From positions 124,001-188,000 of the forward strand of contig NZ_LJZS01000003.1 in NCBI RefSeq assembly GCF_001314875.1: 64,000 bases of DNA. The letters run 5' to 3'. Shown here one piece after another: positions 18,562 to 27,294 of the stretch. Under the pieces are notes generated by a model. It was not told where the DNA came from. It worked only from the letters and a program-made list of their open reading frames with translations, and did no database searches. The DNA comes from Halomonas sp. HL-48 (GTDB lineage: Bacteria > Pseudomonadota > Gammaproteobacteria > Pseudomonadales > Halomonadaceae). Within the stretch, counting starts at the first letter, position 1; every line of letters starts with the position of its first letter. The position numbers and the translations under genes were made by a program.

Positions 18562-19352
18562 AGCAGCGTCTCCTGGGTGTGTGTTTGCAGGCCGCCCTGC
18601 TGCAATTTTTCCTTCAATGCTTCAGACGAGCGGTCTCGGGAGATGGGCAGGTCGTAGGTGATCGTGGCGCCATAGGCTTCCGGTGCCTGGGGGTCGTGGC
18701 GGGTTTTATCGAAGACCCACAGCCGGGTGCCCAGCTCAAACGCCTCTTTCAAGTCGTGGGTGATCATAAAGATGGTTAGCTGCTGCTCTTGCCACAGACG
18801 GTTGATCAGCACGTGCATATCCTGGCGAATACCCGGATCCAGCGCGCCGAAAGGCTCATCGAGCAGTAATATGCGTGGCCGCATCATCAGCGCTTGGGCA
18901 ATGGCCAGGCGCTGCTGCATACCGCCGGAAAGCTCATGGGGATACTTTTTGAGCGCGTGGCTCAGGCCCACTTCGTCGATGCGGGCGCGGGCCTTCTCAA
19001 TCGCACTGCGTTTGGCAGCACCGACGCTTTTGCCAAGCCATTTAGAACTGCGCAACTCATCGGCCATCATCACGTTGCCGAGCACCGTCAGGTGGGGAAA
19101 GACAGAGTACTTCTGAAATACTACGCCGCGGTCTGGGCCGGGTTCAGTGGGAATAGGTTTGTCATCCAGCGTTAGACTGCCTCTTGAGGTGGCTTCGGTG
19201 CCTAGCAGCATTTTAAGAAAGGTGGTTTTACCGCATCCGGAAGCACCCACTAAGGTGACAAACTCGCCGGGCTCAACGCTAAAATTAAGGTTTTCGAGCA
19301 CCACATGATGGCCGTAGTGCTTCTCTAATTGTTTGGCCGCGAGAAGGCTCAT
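18558..19352 (-). CDS. ABC transporter ATP-binding protein, NitT/TauT/SsuB type (guanidine importer)
   Basis: The cytoplasmic ATPase of an importer. The 264-residue protein has Walker A GASGCGKTT near residue 36, signature LSGGMQQR, Walker B RILLLDEPFGALD and the switch histidine in MITHD. It belongs to the nitrate/sulfonate/taurine class. It overlaps the permease gene by 4 bases and the downstream DUF1989 gene by 4 bases. Its place under a guanidine-I riboswitch makes guanidine the likely substrate; this is inference from context. Confidence 0.9.
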   Translation of the reverse strand: MSLLAAKQLEKHYGHHVVLENLNFSVEPGEFVTLVGASGCGKTTFLKMLLGTEATSRGSLTLDDKPIPTEPGPDRGVVFQKYSVFPHLTVLGNVMMADELRSSKWLGKSVGAAKRSAIEKARARIDEVGLSHALKKYPHELSGGMQQRLAIAQALMMRPRILLLDEPFGALDPGIRQDMHVLINRLWQEQQLTIFMITHDLKEAFELGTRLWVFDKTRHDPQAPEAYGATITYDLPISRDRSSEALKEKLQQGGLQTHTQETLL

Positions 19353-20176
19353 GAGTTATCTCCTTCACCCGCGTGGTACCAGGGGAAAACTAGCCGCGAT
19401 ACCCAGGCCAACAGTTGGTCGAGCAGAAACGCCAGCAGGGTGATCCAGGCCACATAGGGCAGTATTACGTCCATGGAGAGGTAGCGCCGCACCAGAAAAA
19501 TGCGGTAGCCCAGCCCTTCCTGGGCGGCAATGGCTTCGGCAGCGATCAAAAATAGCCAGGCGGTGCCCAGTGCCAGGCGGGTAGCGTTTAAAAGCCGCGG
19601 GGTAAGCTGGGGTAGCAGAACCCTGAGCAATACCTGCCAGGAGCTGGCACCCAGGGTTTGCGCTTTGATCAGCTGTTCGTCGGGTAAGCGCAGGGCGTGG
19701 CCCTGGAGGTCGCGAATGAGAAAAGGGGTAACGCCAATCACAATCAGCGCAATCTTGGCAGCTTCACCGGTGCCAAAAGCGATAAACAGAATGGGTAATA
19801 TCGCCATCGGTGGGATGAGTGACACAACGGTGACTAGCTGCGATAGCTTGGCGCGCAAAAGGGGCAGACCGCCGTTGAAAATTCCGATGATTAGGCCGAT
19901 TAACGCGCTAATTCCCACCCCGATAAGTAAGCGTTCAAGGCTGGCAAATGTGTCGACCCATAAAATCACCTGCCCTGTGCGTGCGTTTTCTTCAGTGGCC
20001 AGTCGATAGAACGATTCGACCATGGTGGTGGGGTTAGGCAAAAGACGGTCATTAGGATTTTCCGCCAAGCGTGCGTTGGAGAGGCTCAAATAGAGCATTC
20101 CGAGCACTAAAAACGGTAAAAGACCCAGCAGGTAACGTCCGCCGCGCGATGGCGTAAGATTAATCAATCGCTTCAT
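19349..20176 (-). CDS. ABC transporter permease, NitT/TauT type (guanidine importer)
   Basis: A 275-residue inner-membrane permease with about six hydrophobic segments. The cytoplasmic EAA-like loop that docks the ATPase is visible as LIKAQTLGASSWQVLLRVLL near residue 180. The ATG at 20176 was chosen over one nine codons upstream because AAGGA lies 7 bases before it. It pairs with the ATPase just downstream and the binding protein upstream to form a complete importer. Confidence 0.9.
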   Translation of the reverse strand: MKRLINLTPSRGGRYLLGLLPFLVLGMLYLSLSNARLAENPNDRLLPNPTTMVESFYRLATEENARTGQVILWVDTFASLERLLIGVGISALIGLIIGIFNGGLPLLRAKLSQLVTVVSLIPPMAILPILFIAFGTGEAAKIALIVIGVTPFLIRDLQGHALRLPDEQLIKAQTLGASSWQVLLRVLLPQLTPRLLNATRLALGTAWLFLIAAEAIAAQEGLGYRIFLVRRYLSMDVILPYVAWITLLAFLLDQLLAWVSRLVFPWYHAGEGDNS

Positions 20177-20235
20177 GGCAGTGTCCTTGCGAAAGAAATG
20201 CATAGGAGCGGCGCGTGGCCGCTCCCTTACGGACT

Positions 20236-21324
20236 TTATTGAGCGTCGTGGTAAGCGGTAGTAAAGCTTGGGTCAAAACGCAGTTGCACGTTGTTTTCAT
20301 CACCAAACATGCCGCTGGGCGTCTCGATTCCGACGACGCCCGGATCCGGTGCCGTATCTCCCAACAGGCCGTGCTTGAAGCTGAATTCAGCGACACGTTG
20401 CATGGTGTCGAGTAGGTCTTGGCTTTCCATCAGTTCAATGGCTTCGGCTGGATCGGTATACAGGTAGGTGGCAGACAGCTGGTCTTGATATCCCTCTAGG
20501 TCGGTGCCTGCCGCATCGGCCATGATGCTTAGGGCGTCTTCATCACCTGCTTCCATTAAACCCATGATTTCATACCAAGCCCCCACCAACGCATGACCCA
20601 AGTCGGGGTTGTCATTCAAGGTGTCGGTATTGACGACCATCATGTCGAGAATTTCACCGGGAATTTCTTCAGAGGTATACACCACGTTACTATCCGCCAT
20701 GTCAGCGATAGCGCTTAGCTGCGGATTCCAGGCGGTGACTGCCTCAACGTCGTCATTGGAGAAGAGGCCAACGATGTCGGCATCAGAAGTGTTAACCGTT
20801 TCAATGTCGCGTTCGGTCATGTCGACACTTTCAAGCGCACGTGCCAAGAGATAATGAGAAACGCTGAACTGGACAAGATTAACTTCGCGGCCTTCGATGT
20901 CGGCAAGGTCATCGCTGCCTTTTAGTACGATACCGTCGTTGCCGTTTGAGTAGTCACCGACGATCAAAGCGGTAGAGTCGACGCCACTGGCAGCGGGAAT
21001 GGTTAGCGCATCCATATTGGTCATAGCGCAACCGTCAACATTGCCAGATGTGAACTGGTTAATAGATTCGACGTAGTCGTTGACTTGGATGATATCGATG
21101 TCGATATCGTATTTGTCTGCCCACTTGTCAATGACACCTTCAGCATCAGCATAGGCCCAAGGCATCCAACCGGCGTAAATCGACCAGCAGACGCTGAACT
21201 CATCGCGCTCTTGGGCTTGGGCAGGGGCGACAGAGAATGAAGACGCGAGCGCTGATGCCACCAGCACAGTGGACAGCGGGGCATAGGCAAAGCGTTTCAG
21301 AGAAATACGTGTGGCGCGGGTCAT
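20236..21324 (-). CDS. ABC transporter substrate-binding protein, NitT/TauT-like (guanidine importer)
   Basis: The first gene of the guanidine operon, encoding a 362-residue periplasmic binding protein. A signal peptide (hydrophobic core about residues 13-28, AQA cleavage near 36) precedes an NMT1/SsuA-like domain. The mature protein is markedly acidic, as is usual for exported proteins of halophiles. The ATG at 21324 follows a strong GGAGG. Guanidine or a guanidinium compound is the inferred ligand because the gene directly follows a guanidine-I riboswitch. Confidence 0.88.
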   Translation of the reverse strand: MTRATRISLKRFAYAPLSTVLVASALASSFSVAPAQAQERDEFSVCWSIYAGWMPWAYADAEGVIDKWADKYDIDIDIIQVNDYVESINQFTSGNVDGCAMTNMDALTIPAASGVDSTALIVGDYSNGNDGIVLKGSDDLADIEGREVNLVQFSVSHYLLARALESVDMTERDIETVNTSDADIVGLFSNDDVEAVTAWNPQLSAIADMADSNVVYTSEEIPGEILDMMVVNTDTLNDNPDLGHALVGAWYEIMGLMEAGDEDALSIMADAAGTDLEGYQDQLSATYLYTDPAEAIELMESQDLLDTMQRVAEFSFKHGLLGDTAPDPGVVGIETPSGMFGDENNVQLRFDPSFTTAYHDAQ

Positions 21325-21344
21325 AGAAGCCTCCAACGGCAAGG

Positions 21345-21389
21345 AAAAACTCAGGGGGGCATCGGCGCATCACTGTGCCTTATCCTCCC
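21345..21389 (-). terminator. Possible riboswitch expression platform (ligand-controlled terminator)
   Basis: GGGAGG (21389-21384), part of the conserved 3' core of the riboswitch, can pair with CCCCCC (21359-21354) with one mismatch, followed shortly by five T residues (21349-21345). Ligand binding would occupy GGGAGG and prevent this terminator, matching the known ON behaviour of many guanidine-I riboswitches. The fold is proposed by eye. Confidence 0.45.
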
Positions 21390-21500
21390 GGGCTTTTGTC
21401 CCGCCGTGTAACCTCACGCCTTAGCGTTAGGTCGATTGCTCTCGGACCAGCCACAGCCATCAGGGGTTATACGTTGATGGTGTCGGAACCCTAGCGATCT
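21381..21500 (-). promoter_or_regulatory. Guanidine-I (ykkC class) riboswitch
   Basis: On the minus strand all three hallmark blocks occur in order: CTAGGGTTCCG (21494-21484), CTGGTCCGAGAGC (21450-21438), and the segment 21409-21384 beginning ACACGGCGGGAC and ending AAAAGCCCGGGAGG. These match the guanidine-I consensus without visible deviation. Guanidinium binding normally switches on downstream genes. The genes that follow (importer, DUF1989 pair, carboxylase, allophanate hydrolase) are those typically controlled by this class. Confidence 0.95.
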
Positions 21501-21565
21501 ATTGGAAGTTCAATTGTGAGGCAGTCGTAACTGCCGATACCCCGTCTTACAACATCTTTTTAAAA

Positions 21566-21580
21566 GCAATAAATTGGCCT
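21566..21580 (-). promoter_or_regulatory. Candidate sigma-54 promoter of the guanidine operon
   Basis: On the minus strand AGGCC-N6-TTGC (21580-21566) has the GG-N10-GC spacing of -24/-12 promoters and the TTGC of the -12 element, while the -24 box is imperfect. The predicted start, near 21554, would place the whole riboswitch in the transcript. Nitrogen control of this operon would make physiological sense. Confidence 0.35.
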
Positions 21581-21725
21581 GATAGATAAAATGCGTTTAT
21601 TTTTAGCAGCTTGAGGTGTTTTGCTTCCTTCAAGTAGGGCGCACTTAATTCCATCTGTTTTATTTTGGTGCTTCCATGCGCCGGTGCGCGCTATTTTGGG
21701 GCGTTGTGCGGCGTGTAGGTGAAGA

Positions 21726-22745
21726 TTAGAGCGGCGTTTTACTCTCTTCGCCGGGGATTTCGCGCACCAGGCGGGGCATCAAAAAGCCCGGTAGCCTAGG
21801 CAGCAGGGCGTTGATGAGCGCACGCGCTTCGTCATCGGAGACATCAAAATGCCCGGCACCTTGCACAGGATCCAGAACATGCAGGTAGTAGGGCAGGATG
21901 CCCGCTTCAAACAGCCGCTCGGACAGTGCGGCAAGGGTGTCCGCGCTATCATTGACGTGCCTTAACAGCACGCTTTGGTTGAGCAGGGTCACGCCGGCCT
22001 GCTTTAATCTGTTGCAGGCATCGACGACCGCTTGGTCGATCTCGTTGGGGTGATTGATGTGCAGCACCACGACCTTTTGCAGGCGGGTGGCAGAGAGCCA
22101 GTCGAGCAGGGCGTCATCGATGCGGTCGGGGATGACCACCGGCAGGCGGGTATGAATGCGCAGTCGTTTAAGGTGCGGAATGGCGTCAAGCTGCTCCACC
22201 AGCCATGCCAGCTGTCGGTCATTGGCGGCAAGCGGGTCACCGCCGGAAAGGATGGCCTCCTGCAGGGAGGTGTCGGTGTGCAGGTAGTCCAGCGCCTGCT
22301 GCCACTGGGCGCGGGATGGCGCGTTGTCAGCGTAGGGAAAATGCCGTCTGAAGCAATAGCGGCAGTTGATCGCGCAGGCGGGGCTGGCGATCAGCAGTAC
22401 TCGGCCGGCGTACTTGTGGATCAGGCCGCTGGCCGGCTGGTGGTCGGCTTCCTCAAGCGGGTCGGCGACAAACCCCGGGAGAGACATGGCTTCCTCGTCG
22501 AGGGGCAGCACCTGACGCAGCAGAGGATCCCCAGGGTCGCCTGGCGCGATGCGCGATAAATAGGCGTCGGGCACGCAGACCTCGAACAGCTGGTGGCCGG
22601 TGCGAGCACCGGGCAGCCATTTATCGCTCAGTCCCAGGCGCTGGCAAAGGACCGCCGGGTCGCGAACCGCCCGCGAAAGCTGTTGTTGCCAAGTCCCTGT
22701 TTGGCTCGCGGGGCCCTTGTCAGCAATAATGATGTTCTCCTGCAA
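21726..22745 (-). CDS. epmB: EF-P (R)-beta-lysine pathway: lysine 2,3-aminomutase EpmB
   Basis: A radical-SAM enzyme that converts L-alpha-lysine to (R)-beta-lysine for attachment to elongation factor P. The 339-residue protein has the 4Fe-4S motif CRYCFRRHF near residue 125, SGGDPL, and the C-terminal block VQGAGHFDVSDDEAR shared with E. coli YjeK. The best start is the TTG at 22745, since an ideal AAGGAGG lies 4-6 bases upstream and it aligns with the E. coli start. A TTG 14 codons further up lacks such a site. It is divergent from efp, with epmA beyond. Confidence 0.93.
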   Translation of the reverse strand: MQENIIIADKGPASQTGTWQQQLSRAVRDPAVLCQRLGLSDKWLPGARTGHQLFEVCVPDAYLSRIAPGDPGDPLLRQVLPLDEEAMSLPGFVADPLEEADHQPASGLIHKYAGRVLLIASPACAINCRYCFRRHFPYADNAPSRAQWQQALDYLHTDTSLQEAILSGGDPLAANDRQLAWLVEQLDAIPHLKRLRIHTRLPVVIPDRIDDALLDWLSATRLQKVVVLHINHPNEIDQAVVDACNRLKQAGVTLLNQSVLLRHVNDSADTLAALSERLFEAGILPYYLHVLDPVQGAGHFDVSDDEARALINALLPRLPGFLMPRLVREIPGEESKTPL

Positions 22746-22852
22746 AAAACCCTCCTTCGGGTTATCATGCGCGCATTTATTCCACAACGTTCATTAGAGG
22801 CAAAGCGACACGTGGCGCCTCAGGTTATTGAAACGCATCATTGAGAGGCAAT

Positions 22853-23419
22853 ATGGCGAACTATTCTACCAACGAATTCAAGGGCGGTCTGAAAGTAATG
22901 CTCGACGGCGATCCTTGCTCAATCATAGAGAATGAGCTGGTTAAGCCGGGCAAAGGCCAAGCCTTTAACCGCGTCAAGCTGCGTAATCTGATGACTGGCC
23001 GCGTAGGGGAGCGCACCTTTAAATCGGGTGATTCGTTAGAGGGTGCCGACGTCATGGAGCTGGAGATGGAATATCTCTATAACGATAGCGAAATGTGGTA
23101 CTTCATGAAAACCGACGGTTCCTTCGAGCAGTATGCGGTCGAAAAGAAGGCGCTGGGCGATACGGAAAAGTGGCTGAAAGAACAGGTGCCTTATACCGTT
23201 ACCCTGTGGAACGACAATGCCATTCACGTGGCGCCGCCGAATTTTATCGAGCTCGAGGTGGTGGAAACCGATCCGGGCTTGAAGGGTGATACGGCGCAAG
23301 GCGGCTCCAAGCCAGCCACGCTGTCGTCGGGTGCCGTAGTGCGTGTGCCGCTGTTCATCAATCAGGGCGAAGTCCTGAAGGTTGATACGCGCAGCGGTGA
23401 ATACGTCTCGCGTGCCTGA
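22853..23419 (+). CDS. efp: Elongation factor P
   Basis: Relieves ribosome stalling at polyproline stretches. The 188-residue protein has the KOW-like domain I with the modified lysine in KPGKGQA; counting from the ATG at 22853 this is Lys34, the residue beta-lysylated in E. coli. Domains II and III follow, and the C-terminus [12 protein letters not shown] is typical. The four codons upstream of this ATG are in frame but not part of the family. Both core modification genes flank it: epmB divergently and epmA downstream. Confidence 0.97.
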   Translation: MANYSTNEFKGGLKVMLDGDPCSIIENELVKPGKGQAFNRVKLRNLMTGRVGERTFKSGDSLEGADVMELEMEYLYNDSEMWYFMKTDGSFEQYAVEKKALGDTEKWLKEQVPYTVTLWNDNAIHVAPPNFIELEVVETDPGLKGDTAQGGSKPATLSSGAVVRVPLFINQGEVLKVDTRSGEYVSRA

Positions 23420-23454
23420 TCACGCTGCCGCGTGAAGGAAGAGTAAGTACCAAG

Positions 23455-23478
23455 AGCCACGCTCCCTGCGTGGCTTTA
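23455..23478 (+). terminator. Hairpin terminator after efp
   Basis: AGCCACGC (23455-23462) and GCGTGGCT (23468-23475) form a perfect 8-bp stem with a 5-base loop, followed by TTAT. It lies between efp and epmA and probably reduces, rather than abolishes, read-through into epmA. Confidence 0.6.
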
Positions 23479-23497
23479 TCGTGTTAGGGAGGCGCTA

Positions 23498-24478
23498 ATG
23501 AGCGTTAGCTGGCGGCCGACGGCGGATATCGATACCTTGCGGGAGCGGGCGCGACTGCTGGCCAAAGTGCGCGCGTTTTTCGCCGAGCGCGATGTGCTCG
23601 AAGTGGAGACCCCCGTCTTGGGCCAGGGGGGCAGCACCGACGTGCACCTTGTCTCGCTTTCCACCCTGGCGCGGACCGATCGTGGTCAGCGCCGGCTTTG
23701 GCTGCAGACCTCGCCGGAATTTCATATGAAGCGCCTGCTGGCCGCGGGCAGCGGACCGATTTTCCAACTAGCTAAGGGCTTTCGCGATGGTGAGGTGGGA
23801 AGTCGGCACAACATCGAATTCACCATGCTGGAATGGTATCGCCCTGGGTATTCCCTGGCTGCATTGATCGATGAAACCGCCACGCTGGTGGCCACCATAC
23901 TGCCGCGTTTCCATGGCCCGGTGGTGCATTACGCTTACCGCCGTCTGTTCCATACCCATTTGGCGGTCGACCCCTTCACCTCGTCGCTCGAGACGCTTCG
24001 GCGACTGGCTGCCGAGCACGGCCAAATGCCCGCCACGGCATTGGCGAGCGACGGGCGTGACACCTGCCTGGATCTGTTGATGAGTCAGGTGATTGAGCCT
24101 CATCTTGGGCGCAACGAATTAAGCGTGGTCGTCGACTACCCGGCGAGCCAGGCGGCGCTGGCGCGTCGCCATCAGGACGTGGACGGCGAGTGGGTCGCCT
24201 CGCGCTTTGAACTGTATCTGGAAGGCGTTGAACTTGCGAACGGCTACGATGAGTTGACCGACGCCGCCGAGCAGCGTGCCCGCTTCGCCGATGACAACGC
24301 CGAGCGGCGCCAGTTGGGGTTAGTCGAAGTGGATGTGGATGAGCACTTGCTGTCGGCGCTAGACGCAGGGTTGCCGCCAGGTTCGGGGGTGGCCCTGGGG
24401 ATTGATCGTCTGATTCAACTGGCGCTGGGCAAAGCACGCCTGGAAGACGTGCTGACGTTTTCGACGCCTAACTGTTAG
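23498..24478 (+). CDS. epmA: EF-P-lysine lysyltransferase EpmA (PoxA/GenX)
   Basis: A class II lysyl-tRNA-synthetase paralogue that attaches beta-lysine to Lys34 of EF-P. The 326-residue protein lacks the tRNA anticodon-binding domain. It shows class II motif 1 (VETPVLGQGGSTDVH), motif 2 (FRDGEVGSRHNIEFTMLEWY) and motif 3 (GSGVALGIDRLIQL). The ATG is preceded by GGGAGG with 5-base spacing. The gene ends only 4 bases from the end of the convergent psd gene. Confidence 0.95.
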   Translation: MSVSWRPTADIDTLRERARLLAKVRAFFAERDVLEVETPVLGQGGSTDVHLVSLSTLARTDRGQRRLWLQTSPEFHMKRLLAAGSGPIFQLAKGFRDGEVGSRHNIEFTMLEWYRPGYSLAALIDETATLVATILPRFHGPVVHYAYRRLFHTHLAVDPFTSSLETLRRLAAEHGQMPATALASDGRDTCLDLLMSQVIEPHLGRNELSVVVDYPASQAALARRHQDVDGEWVASRFELYLEGVELANGYDELTDAAEQRARFADDNAERRQLGLVEVDVDEHLLSALDAGLPPGSGVALGIDRLIQLALGKARLEDVLTFSTPNC

Positions 24479-24482
24479 GCGA

Positions 24483-25316
24483 TTACGCCGTGCCCAGCGT
24501 CTGGCCCATCTGCACCATGCTGCCGGTGGGAATGTCTTCAAAGGCCACCGGATTGGCGAAGCACATTACCACGGTGGAGCCGAGTTTGAAGCGGCCCATC
24601 TCGGCGCCTTTTTCCAGCGTAATCGGTTGGCCGAAACGCATGCGCTGGGGGTGACCGGACAGCGGTGTGACCTGGCCGGACCAGACGGTCTCGATGGCCG
24701 CGACGATCATGGCACCGACCAGCACCATGGCCATGGGGCCGTGCTGGGTATCAAACACGCACACCAGACGCTCGTTGCGGGCGAACAGGCCCGGCACATG
24801 CTTGGCCGTCGCCTCGTTGACCGAGAACAGGCGGCCGGGCACGTAAATCATTTCGCGCAGCGTCCCGGTTACCGGCATGTGCACTCGGTGATAGTCGCGG
24901 GGCGACAGGTAAACCGTGGCAAAGCTTCCGCCCAGGAATTCTTCTGCCAGGGCCGTATCGCCGCCGAGTAACGTCTGCGCAGAGTAGGTATGGCCCTTGG
25001 CTTGCACCAGTTGGCCCGCCTGTAGGCGCCCGTATTGGGACAGAGTGCCATCAGCCGGGCTGAGAAGCCCATCGCCCAACGGGCGCGCGTCGGCTTTCAG
25101 AGCCCGGGTAAAGAAGTCGTTGAACGTCGCGTAGGCGCTGGGGTCTGGCTCCAGCGCTTGGCTCATGTCCACCTCAAAGCGCTTGATAAAAGCGTTGATC
25201 AGGGTGTTTTTGACCCAGGGATTATCGCACTGGGCAAATTTGCCTGTCAGCCGCGACAGGGCATGCTGCGGTAGCGGGTACTGAAGCAGGGAAAAAGCGT
25301 GTTGGGAAACAGTCAC
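24483..25316 (-). CDS. psd: Phosphatidylserine decarboxylase
   Basis: Makes phosphatidylethanolamine from phosphatidylserine at the inner membrane. The proenzyme cleaves itself at an LGST motif, present here in FKLGSTVV with the serine near residue 247, which becomes the pyruvoyl group. [11 protein letters not shown] is the other conserved block. I prefer the GTG at 25316 (277 residues), which aligns with the E. coli start and falls just after the stop of the upstream rhodanese gene. A GTG 17 codons earlier overlaps that gene. Shorter than E. coli Psd because it lacks the C-terminal tail. Confidence 0.93.
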   Translation of the reverse strand: MTVSQHAFSLLQYPLPQHALSRLTGKFAQCDNPWVKNTLINAFIKRFEVDMSQALEPDPSAYATFNDFFTRALKADARPLGDGLLSPADGTLSQYGRLQAGQLVQAKGHTYSAQTLLGGDTALAEEFLGGSFATVYLSPRDYHRVHMPVTGTLREMIYVPGRLFSVNEATAKHVPGLFARNERLVCVFDTQHGPMAMVLVGAMIVAAIETVWSGQVTPLSGHPQRMRFGQPITLEKGAEMGRFKLGSTVVMCFANPVAFEDIPTGSMVQMGQTLGTA

Positions 25317-25326
25317 AGTGGTGTTT

Positions 25327-26169
25327 TCACTTCTCAATCGGTGTGTCGTCGCGGTTGCCCCATTCACCCCAGGAGCCTGGATAGCCGCGCATGTTGAAGC
25401 CCAGGGCCTTGCCTACTAGCCAGGTAAAGCTGCTGCGGTGGTGGCTCTGGCAATGGGTGGCAATTTCCATCTCAGGCGTCAGGCCAAGTGCGCCCAGTTC
25501 AGTCATCAGTTCGGCGTAATCGCGTATGCGTAATGCCCGGTGGCGGTCCATGGCATTGACCCAGTCCATGTTGACCGCGCCGGGAATGTGCCCCAGGTGC
25601 TTGTTATTGCCTTTTTCTCCGTCGTACTCGGCCTGGGAGCGCGCGTCCCAAACGGCAAACTGCTTATCGTCGAGCTTTTGCTTGATCTCGTCGGCGCTGA
25701 TCATCGCCTGGGGATTGAGAATCTCGGCCTGGTAGTCGCTGGGCACCGGCGCGGTTGGTTCGCTACTTTCCTCAAGGCCGGCGTCCCGCCAGGCGTGAAT
25801 GCCACCGTTGAGGTAGGAGTAACGCTGATGGCCGATAAGGTCGAGCGTCCAGAGCAGGCGCGCCGCCCAGCCACCGCCTTCGTCATCATAGGCAACCACG
25901 TGGGTGTCACGGGTGAGGCCCAGGGCGCTGAACAGGCGCGATAGCGCCTCGACGCTTGGCACATCGCTCGGGATGGGCCCTTCGCCGCGCATCAGATAGC
26001 GGAAGTCGAGGAAAATGGCCCCCGGCACATGCCCCTGACGGTAGCTGTCGGGGTTGACCGGCACGTCGATAATCAGCAGTTGCGGGTCGTCCAGGTGCGC
26101 TTGAAGCTGTTCGGGTTCAACGATCAGCGGCAGCACATTGGTTTCAGACGAGTGACGCTCGGTGCTCAT
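25327..26169 (-). CDS. Thiosulfate sulfurtransferase (two-domain rhodanese)
   Basis: Transfers sulfane sulfur from thiosulfate to cyanide or other thiophilic acceptors. The 280-residue protein has an inactive N-terminal rhodanese domain (aspartate-rich YDDEGGG at the loop) and an active C-terminal domain with Cys240 in the loop CQSHHRS, close to the CQTHHRS loop I recall for Pseudomonas RhdA. The physiological acceptor is not known. It sits between rsgA and psd on the same strand, 17 bases after rsgA, and is probably co-transcribed with them. Confidence 0.9.
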   Translation of the reverse strand: MSTERHSSETNVLPLIVEPEQLQAHLDDPQLLIIDVPVNPDSYRQGHVPGAIFLDFRYLMRGEGPIPSDVPSVEALSRLFSALGLTRDTHVVAYDDEGGGWAARLLWTLDLIGHQRYSYLNGGIHAWRDAGLEESSEPTAPVPSDYQAEILNPQAMISADEIKQKLDDKQFAVWDARSQAEYDGEKGNNKHLGHIPGAVNMDWVNAMDRHRALRIRDYAELMTELGALGLTPEMEIATHCQSHHRSSFTWLVGKALGFNMRGYPGSWGEWGNRDDTPIEK

Positions 26170-26186
26170 GGGCAGCTCCTTATCAG

Positions 26187-27206
26187 TTAGGCGTCCAGGC
26201 TATCGAGAATACGCCGATAGCTGGCAAAACGTTCTGGATGGATCTTGCCTGCCTCAACGGCGTCGAGTAAAGCACAACCCGGCTCCGCACGGTGGCGGCA
26301 GTCGCGAAAGCGGCAGTGGCCGATAAACGGACGAAACTCGATAAAGCCGTCGGTGACTTCCTGCTCATCCAGATGAATCAGGCCAAATTCCCGGATCCCC
26401 GGCGAGTCGATCAGCTCGCCGTTGGTCACCTCGTCGCTGCGCATGGCGTAAAGCCGCGCTGTCGTCGTGGTGTGGGTGCCCTTACGCGAATCTTCAGACA
26501 ACGCGCCGATACGCAGGGTTTCATCGGGCAGCAGTCGGTCGATCAGCGACGATTTACCCACGCCGCTCTGGCCGACAAAGACCGACGTGCGGCCCTTAAG
26601 CTGTTGGCGAAGTGCCTCCAGCCCCGCGTCGCTGGCCGTGGTGGTGCGCACCACTGGGTAGCCCAGCGCGCGGTAGCGCTCGAGCAGCGTCCCCAGTTCG
26701 CCGCCATCGTCGGGAAGCAGATCGGTCTTGTTGAGTACCAGTACCGGTGCAATCCCCGTGGCCTCGGCGGCGACCAGGTAACGGTCGATCAGGTTGGGGT
26801 GGGGCGCGGGTTCGACGGCGAAAACGATCAGCAACTGATCGATATTGGCGGCCACCGGCTTGAGCTGGCCGCGGGCGTCGGGGCGCTTCAGGACGCTGTC
26901 GCGCTCCTCGCGCGCCACTACCACACCGGAGCCCTCCTGGCCCGCCCGCCAGATCACCCGATCGCCGGTCACCAGGCCGTCCAGATTGGCGCGCAGATGG
27001 CATCGCACCGGCTGGCCGTTGGCGTCGCGCACCTCCAGGGTGCGACCGAAATGGGCCATGACGCGACCCGGTTGTTCGGCGCCGTATTCGCCTGCAGCAA
27101 GCTTGTCGGCATCCTGTACATCGCGCTTTTCAGCGCGCTGGGCACGCTCCGCCTGAACCTTCTCGACTCGCCAACGTTGCTGACGGCTTAATTTACGTTT
27201 GCTCAT
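26187..27206 (-). CDS. rsgA: Ribosome small-subunit-dependent GTPase RsgA
   Basis: A late-acting factor in 30S ribosome maturation. The 339-residue protein shows the circularly permuted GTPase order: G4 (LNKTDLL) comes before G1 (GQSGVGKSS) and G3 (DSPG). An N-terminal OB-fold (about residues 45-110) and a C-terminal zinc knuckle with HCRFRDCRH and a further Cys complete the family pattern. The ATG at 27206 begins the typical basic MSKRKLS start; the frame is open for 66 more codons upstream, but these lack family features. Confidence 0.95.
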   Translation of the reverse strand: MSKRKLSRQQRWRVEKVQAERAQRAEKRDVQDADKLAAGEYGAEQPGRVMAHFGRTLEVRDANGQPVRCHLRANLDGLVTGDRVIWRAGQEGSGVVVAREERDSVLKRPDARGQLKPVAANIDQLLIVFAVEPAPHPNLIDRYLVAAEATGIAPVLVLNKTDLLPDDGGELGTLLERYRALGYPVVRTTTASDAGLEALRQQLKGRTSVFVGQSGVGKSSLIDRLLPDETLRIGALSEDSRKGTHTTTTARLYAMRSDEVTNGELIDSPGIREFGLIHLDEQEVTDGFIEFRPFIGHCRFRDCRHRAEPGCALLDAVEAGKIHPERFASYRRILDSLDA

Positions 27207-27294
27207 GACCACCCGATGCTCGGTACAATGGTCCTCATTGTACCTGTTAACTGCCGCTGGGTAACTTGATCTACCCATCTGATTGGAGAGCACT

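Larger units (their letters stand above)
21325..21725 (-). other. Leader and promoter region of the guanidine operon
   Basis: A gene-free stretch of about 400 bases between the end of epmB and the binding-protein gene. From downstream to upstream on the minus strand it holds the ribosome site, a T-run with a possible terminator, the guanidine-I riboswitch (21381-21500) and a possible sigma-54 promoter (21566-21580). In 21581-21725 I see only AT-rich sequence and a GGTGC-type half-site at 21667-21671 that weakly resembles half of an NtrC box; no clear epmB terminator is present. Confidence 0.7.
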
